Shown here one piece after another: positions 60,198-64,000 of a DNA stretch of 64,000 bases (position 1 is the first letter of the stretch; every line of letters starts with the position of its first letter). The position numbers and the translations under genes are program-made. Under the pieces are notes generated by a model that was given only the letters and a program-made list of their open reading frames with translations, did not search any database and was not told where the DNA came from. This stretch comes from JBBSBL01 sp046330255. Its GTDB lineage: Bacteria; Actinomycetota; Thermoleophilia; Solirubrobacterales; Solirubrobacteraceae. Location of the stretch: positions 124,001 through 188,000 of the forward strand of contig JAXLTC010000003.1 in NCBI GenBank assembly GCA_046330255.1, written 5' to 3'.

Positions 60198-61197
60198 GCG
60201 CCCGCGGCACGCCTGGCGGGCCGGCGGCGAGCGCTTCCGGGTGGGCGCGGTACCACTCGACCGTTCGCCGCAGGCCCTCCTCCAGGCCGACCTCGGGCTC
60301 CCAGCCCGTGAGCTCGCGCAGCCGCGTCGCGTCGACGTACTGGCGGTCGATCTCGCCGCTCGGCGTGCCCGTGCCGCGCACGTCCGGGTCGACCTCCGAG
60401 CCCGCGACCCGGCAGATCGCGGAGACCACCTCGAGGACCGAGGTCGGCTTCCCGCTGCCCGCGTTGAGCGCCTCGCCGCGGCCCTCGCCGCGGCCGACCG
60501 CGGCCGCGATCGCCAGGTACGCGCGCACCGCGTCCTCGACGTAGAGGTAGTCGCGCTGCGGCGAGCCGTCCGAGCGAATCACCGGCCGGCGGCCCTGCAG
60601 CACCGCGGCGACCGCCTCGGGAACCAGGCGCGAGCGGTTGCAGTCGCCCCCGCCGTAGAGGTTCGCGAAGCGCGTGACCGCGACCGGCAGCCCGTAGGTC
60701 TCCCAGTAGGAGCGCGCGATCAGGTCCGCGCACGCCTTGCTCACGTCGTAGGGGAAGCGCGGCCGCAGCGCCATGTCCTCGCGGTAGGGAAGCTCCTCCT
60801 GCGACCCGTAGGCCTTGTCCGAGGCGGCCACGATCACCGTCCCGACCTCCAGCGCGCGGCATGCCTCCAGCAGCAGCCAGGTGCCGCGCACGTTGGTGTC
60901 GAACGTCCCCGACGGCGAGCGGTTGGCGACCGGCACGATCGTCTGGGCCGCGAGATGGAAGACCGTCTCGCAGTCGTACTCGGCGAGCGCCCGCTCGACC
61001 AGCCCCGGCTCCGCCACGTCGCCCGCCACCACGTTGCAGCGCGCCTCGTCGCCCAGCAGCGTCAGCGCCGAGCGCGCGGCGGCGTCGCGCTTCAGGACCG
61101 TCACCTCGGCGCCGGCGCCCAGCAGCGCGCGCACCAGCGCGGAGCCGAGCAGCCCGTAGGCCCCGGTCACGAACACCGAGCGTCCGGTCAGCTCCAC
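60181..61197 (-). CDS. rfbG: CDP-glucose 4,6-dehydratase-like extended SDR
   Basis: About 338 residues from GTG (MELTGRSVFVTGAYGLLGSA). NAD-binding GAYGLLG, VFHLAAQTIVPVANRSPSGT, SDKAYG, and the YDVSKACADLIARSY catalytic Tyr/Lys. RFANLYGGGDCNRSRLVPE and RDYLYVEDAVRAYL are typical of CDP-glucose dehydratases. It overlaps the end of the cytidylyltransferase gene, which would make its substrate. A GTG at 61206 is an alternative start. Product would be CDP-4-keto-6-deoxyglucose for surface glycans. Confidence 0.87.
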   Translation of the reverse strand: MELTGRSVFVTGAYGLLGSALVRALLGAGAEVTVLKRDAAARSALTLLGDEARCNVVAGDVAEPGLVERALAEYDCETVFHLAAQTIVPVANRSPSGTFDTNVRGTWLLLEACRALEVGTVIVAASDKAYGSQEELPYREDMALRPRFPYDVSKACADLIARSYWETYGLPVAVTRFANLYGGGDCNRSRLVPEAVAAVLQGRRPVIRSDGSPQRDYLYVEDAVRAYLAIAAAVGRGEGRGEALNAGSGKPTSVLEVVSAICRVAGSEVDPDVRGTGTPSGEIDRQYVDATRLRELTGWEPEVGLEEGLRRTVEWYRAHPEALAAGPPGVPRAPTSRP

Positions 61198-61913
61198 AGC
61201 TTCCACGGGGCGGACCCCTCCTCCCAAAGGTCGTTGAGCAGAACCGCATCCTTGTAGGTGTCCATGCAGTCCCAGAAGCCCTCGTGACGGTACGCCCCGA
61301 GCCGGCCCTCCCGCGCGAGGCGGGCGAGCGGCTCGCGCTCGAGCACGCTGCCGGGGCCGATCACCCCGAGCGCGTCGGGCTCCAGGCACATGAAGCCGCC
61401 GTTGATCCAGTGGTCCGCGCGCGGCTTCTCGACGAAGCCGCGCACGCGCCCCTCGCGGTCGAGCTCCGCCACGCCGAACGGGAGGTCCGGGCGGACGACC
61501 GTCACGGTCGCGCTCAACCCCGAGCCGGCGTGGCGCTCGAGCAGCGCGCCGAGGTCGATGTCGGCGACGCCGTCGGCGTAGGTCACGCAGAAGCGCTCCT
61601 CCCCCAGCCGCTGTCCGGCGCGATGGACCCGGCCGCCCGTGGGCGTGTCGAGACCGGTGTCCATGCATTCGACCGTCACGCCGTCCGGCCACGGGGTGGC
61701 CGCCGCGAACTCCTCGATCAGCTCGCCGCGGTAGCCGGTGAGCAGCAGGAAGCCGCGGAAGCCCTGCGCGGCGTAGATGCGCACGACGTGCCAGACGATC
61801 GGCATGCCGCCGATCTCCACCAGCGGCTTGGGGATCGACTGGGTGCGCTCCTGGAGGCGCGCCCCGCGGCCCCCGCAGAGGATCGCCACGGGTGGACGCT
61901 CGGCTCGGGCCAT
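61188..61913 (-). CDS. rfbF: glucose-1-phosphate cytidylyltransferase-like nucleotidyltransferase
   Basis: 241 residues. Nucleotide loop PVAILCGGRGARLQERTQSI and PKPLVEIGGMPIVWHVVRIY; YADGVADIDL metal site; then EKPRADHWINGGFMCLEPD and the C-terminal EGFWDCMDTYKDAVLL with SAPWKLWS. These match RfbF, which makes CDP-glucose, better than glucose-1-phosphate thymidylyltransferase. It is coupled to the rfbG-like gene and divergent from the phosphohexomutase, which can supply glucose-1-phosphate. Confidence 0.88.
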   Translation of the reverse strand: MARAERPPVAILCGGRGARLQERTQSIPKPLVEIGGMPIVWHVVRIYAAQGFRGFLLLTGYRGELIEEFAAATPWPDGVTVECMDTGLDTPTGGRVHRAGQRLGEERFCVTYADGVADIDLGALLERHAGSGLSATVTVVRPDLPFGVAELDREGRVRGFVEKPRADHWINGGFMCLEPDALGVIGPGSVLEREPLARLAREGRLGAYRHEGFWDCMDTYKDAVLLNDLWEEGSAPWKLWS

Positions 61914-61980
61914 CGCGCGGGGATCATGCCAGCCGCCGGGAAGGTGCCGGTATGCGGGCCGTGGGTACGATCCGCCGGCG

Positions 61981-63378
61981 ATGCCGCCCGGAGCCGCCAC
62001 CCCGAAGGTCCCCGCGGAGATCTTCAAGGCCTACGACGTCCGCGGCCTCTACGGCGAGCAGATCGACGGCGACGTCGCCGAGGCGGTCGGGCGCGCGTTC
62101 GCGCGCGTGCTCGCGGCCGACGCGGGGGTCGAGACCTCGGCGCTGCGCGTCGGCCTGGGCCGCGACATGCGCCTCACGGCGCCGGAGCTCGCGGGTCGCT
62201 ACCGGGACGGCCTGGTCGCGGAGGGCGCCCACGTGCTCGACGCCGGGCAGGTCGGGACCGAGATGCTCTACTACCTCGTCGGCTCGCGGGAGCTGGACGG
62301 CGGGCTGATGTGCACTGCGTCGCACAACCCGAAGGCCTACACGGGCGCGAAGCTCGTCGGGCGCGGCGCGCTGGCGCTCTCCGGGGACCGCGGGATCGCC
62401 GAGGTGCGCCGCCGCGTGCAGGAGGGCCTCGGCCCGGCGCCGGGGGGCGGGTCGGTGGAGGACGTCGACGTCCACCCGGGCTTCCGCGACGCAGCGCTCG
62501 CATTCGTGGATGCCGGGGCGATCCGGCCGCTGCGGGTCGTCGTGGACGGCGGCAACGGCATGGCCGGCCCGATGGTCGGCCCGCTGCTGGAGGGGCTCGG
62601 CCTCGACCTGGTGGAGACCTACTGGGTCCCCGACGGCGAGTTTCCCGACCACGAGCCGAACCCCCTGCTCGAGGAGAACCGCCGCTTCATCGTCGAGAAG
62701 GTGCGCGCCGAGGGCGCCGATCTCGGGATCGCGTGGGACGGGGATGCCGACCGCTGCTTCTTCATCGACGAGACCGGGCGGTTCGTGGACGGCGACTTCA
62801 TGACCGCGCTGCTCGCCGACTCGCTGCTTCGCAAGCAGCCGGGCAAGACGATCCTCTACGACGTCCGCGCCTCGCGCGCCGTGCCCGACACGGTGCGGGC
62901 GCGCGGCGGCACGGCGCTCGTGAACCGCGTCGGGCACGCGTTCTTCAAGACGCGCATGCGGGCCGAGCCGGACGCGATCTTCGGCGGCGAGGTCTCCGGG
63001 CATTACTACTTCCGCGACTTCTGGTGCGCGGACTCCGGCACGCTCCCCGCGCTGCTGATCCTCGAGCTGCTGTCGACCGAGGGCCGCTCCCTCTCGGAGC
63101 TGCTCGAGCCGCTGCGCTCGCGCTACTTCATCTCCGGGGAGATCAACTCGACCGTCGCCGACCAGGCCGCGAAGGTCGAGCAGATCGCGGCCGCCTACCC
63201 GGACGCGGAGCAGGGCCACCTCGACGGGATCTCGATCGACTACCCGGACTGGCACTTCAACGTCCGCGCCTCGAACACCGAGCCGCTGCTGCGCCTGTGC
63301 CTGGAGTCGCTCGTCTCCCCCGAGGACATGGAGCGCCGCCGCGACGAGGTGCTGTCGCTGATCCGCGACGGCGGCTGA
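61981..63378 (+). CDS. manB: phosphomannomutase / phosphoglucomutase
   Basis: 465 residues. Start MPPGAATPKVPAEIFKAYDV includes the family IFKAYDVRGLYG. Catalytic serine loop MCTASHNPKAYTGAK, metal loop IAWDGDADRCFFID, sugar loop FGGEVSGHYYF and phosphate loop VRASNTEPLLRL are intact. Interconverts hexose 1- and 6-phosphates for sugar nucleotides. Divergent from rfbF with 67 bases between starts. Confidence 0.95.
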   Translation: MPPGAATPKVPAEIFKAYDVRGLYGEQIDGDVAEAVGRAFARVLAADAGVETSALRVGLGRDMRLTAPELAGRYRDGLVAEGAHVLDAGQVGTEMLYYLVGSRELDGGLMCTASHNPKAYTGAKLVGRGALALSGDRGIAEVRRRVQEGLGPAPGGGSVEDVDVHPGFRDAALAFVDAGAIRPLRVVVDGGNGMAGPMVGPLLEGLGLDLVETYWVPDGEFPDHEPNPLLEENRRFIVEKVRAEGADLGIAWDGDADRCFFIDETGRFVDGDFMTALLADSLLRKQPGKTILYDVRASRAVPDTVRARGGTALVNRVGHAFFKTRMRAEPDAIFGGEVSGHYYFRDFWCADSGTLPALLILELLSTEGRSLSELLEPLRSRYFISGEINSTVADQAAKVEQIAAAYPDAEQGHLDGISIDYPDWHFNVRASNTEPLLRLCLESLVSPEDMERRRDEVLSLIRDGG

Positions 63379-63388
63379 GGCCTGCCGG

Positions 63389-64000
63389 GTGACGGCGGGC
63401 AGCGGCGGCGCGGAGGCGGGCGCCGCCCGCGAGCGGGCGGCCGAGGCGGGGATCCACTGCCTCCCGATCCCGACTCCGTTCCTCGTCGGGCGCGTCAACA
63501 CCTACCTGATCGAGGACGAGCCGCTCACGCTGGTCGACTCCGGGCCCAACTCCGGCAAGGCGCTCGACGAGCTCGAGCGCGCGCTGCGGCGCCTCGGCCG
63601 GCGCGTCGAGGACGTCGAGCTTCTGGTGATCACCCACCAGCACATCGACCACACGGGCCTGGTGGACATCGTCGCGCGCCGCTCCGGCGCCCGGGTCGCG
63701 GCGCTGGACCGGCTCGCGCCCTACCTGGGCCGCTACGTGGAGGAGGCCGAGGCCGACGACGAGTTCGCCGCCACGCTGATGCGCCGCCACGGCATCGCGG
63801 ACGACATGGTCCAGGCGCTGCGCTCCGTCTCGCAGGCGTTCCGCGGCTGGGGCGGCCGCGCCGAGGTCTCGACGCCGCTCGCGCCCGGCTCGGCGCTGGA
63901 GCTGCGCGACCGGACGCTGGAGGTGCTGCACCGCCCCGGCCACAGCCCCTCGGACACCGTCTTCTGGGACTCCGAGCGCCGGATCCTGATCGGCGGCGAC
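63389..64000 (+). CDS. metallo-beta-lactamase-fold hydrolase, 3' end outside window
   Basis: At least 204 residues, running off the right edge. GTG start 10 bases after the manB stop. MBL-fold pattern: NTYLIEDEPLTLVDSGPNSG, LLVITHQHIDHTGLVDIVAR with HxHxDH, then VLHRPGHSPSDTVFWD with the third His, and ILIGGD. Glyoxalase II-like or an RNase-unrelated hydrolase; substrate cannot be told. Confidence 0.88.
   Translation, partial: MTAGSGGAEAGAARERAAEAGIHCLPIPTPFLVGRVNTYLIEDEPLTLVDSGPNSGKALDELERALRRLGRRVEDVELLVITHQHIDHTGLVDIVARRSGARVAALDRLAPYLGRYVEEAEADDEFAATLMRRHGIADDMVQALRSVSQAFRGWGGRAEVSTPLAPGSALELRDRTLEVLHRPGHSPSDTVFWDSERRILIGGD

Overview
The window is a GC-rich (about 73-75%) bacterial chromosome segment of about 60 protein genes, one tRNA and no sign of phage or plasmid. 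The gene content and order point to Actinobacteria, most likely class Thermoleophilia (Solirubrobacterales-like). Reasons: a pyr - actinobacterial mIHF - gmk - rpoZ - coaBC string, an mIHF-type nucleoid protein, abundant GTG/TTG starts, a single SecD-SecF fusion protein, and several small Actinobacteria-type unknowns. This assignment is inference; no marker gene was aligned.

Layout. (1) 1-12000, minus strand: the translation/transcription block rimP-nusA-ylxR-infB-ylxP-rbfA-nrnA-truB-ribF-rpsO, a peroxiredoxin/DsbA-like pair, then pnp (cut by the left edge). infB carries an apparent one-base deletion in a GC-rich tandem repeat. (2) 12000-18600: a YbjN-like gene, a TPR protein, the TgpA-like transglutaminase / DUF58 / MoxR cluster, and coaBC. 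(3) 18586-29275: rpoZ, gmk, mIHF and a complete-looking de novo UMP operon except pyrF (pyrR-pyrB-pyrC-isochorismatase-like hydrolase-carA-carB-pyrK-pyrD), led by a near-canonical PyrR-binding RNA hairpin. (4) 29380-38522: RNase Z, a membrane glycosyltransferase, tRNA-Arg(CCG), a large lipoprotein, a thiolase divergent from an FUSC-type transporter with repeated operator-like sequences, and a membrane GGDEF/HD-GYP protein. (5) 38609-40277: a SAM-I riboswitch leading a threonine-synthase-like gene and a MoaD/ThiS-like sulfur carrier. (6) 40420-54841: CorA, DUF456, a lipid kinase, a secreted unknown, an EamA transporter, Rel, RecJ, two unknowns coupled to SecDF, and a zinc-ribbon/PAS-like protein. 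(7) 54902-64000: ruvC-ruvA-ruvB, a second HD-GYP protein, YebC, a cupredoxin lipoprotein, a CDP-glucose pathway pair (rfbF/rfbG-like), a phosphohexomutase and a partial metallo-beta-lactamase-fold protein.

How it fits together: most genes are housekeeping and arranged in tightly overlapping operons (many ATGA/GTGA overlaps). The most interesting signals are regulatory RNAs and their targets. The SAM-I riboswitch in front of a threonine-synthase/sulfur-carrier pair suggests that this pair may make homocysteine from O-phosphohomoserine with a protein thiocarboxylate, rather than threonine. The PyrR hairpin contains the pyrR ribosome binding site. A terminator-like hairpin precedes rimP-nusA-infB. 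A 54-bp palindromic element occurs twice, in opposite orientations, at gene ends. All positions were read by eye from the sequence; start codons are judged from context, overlaps and family length.
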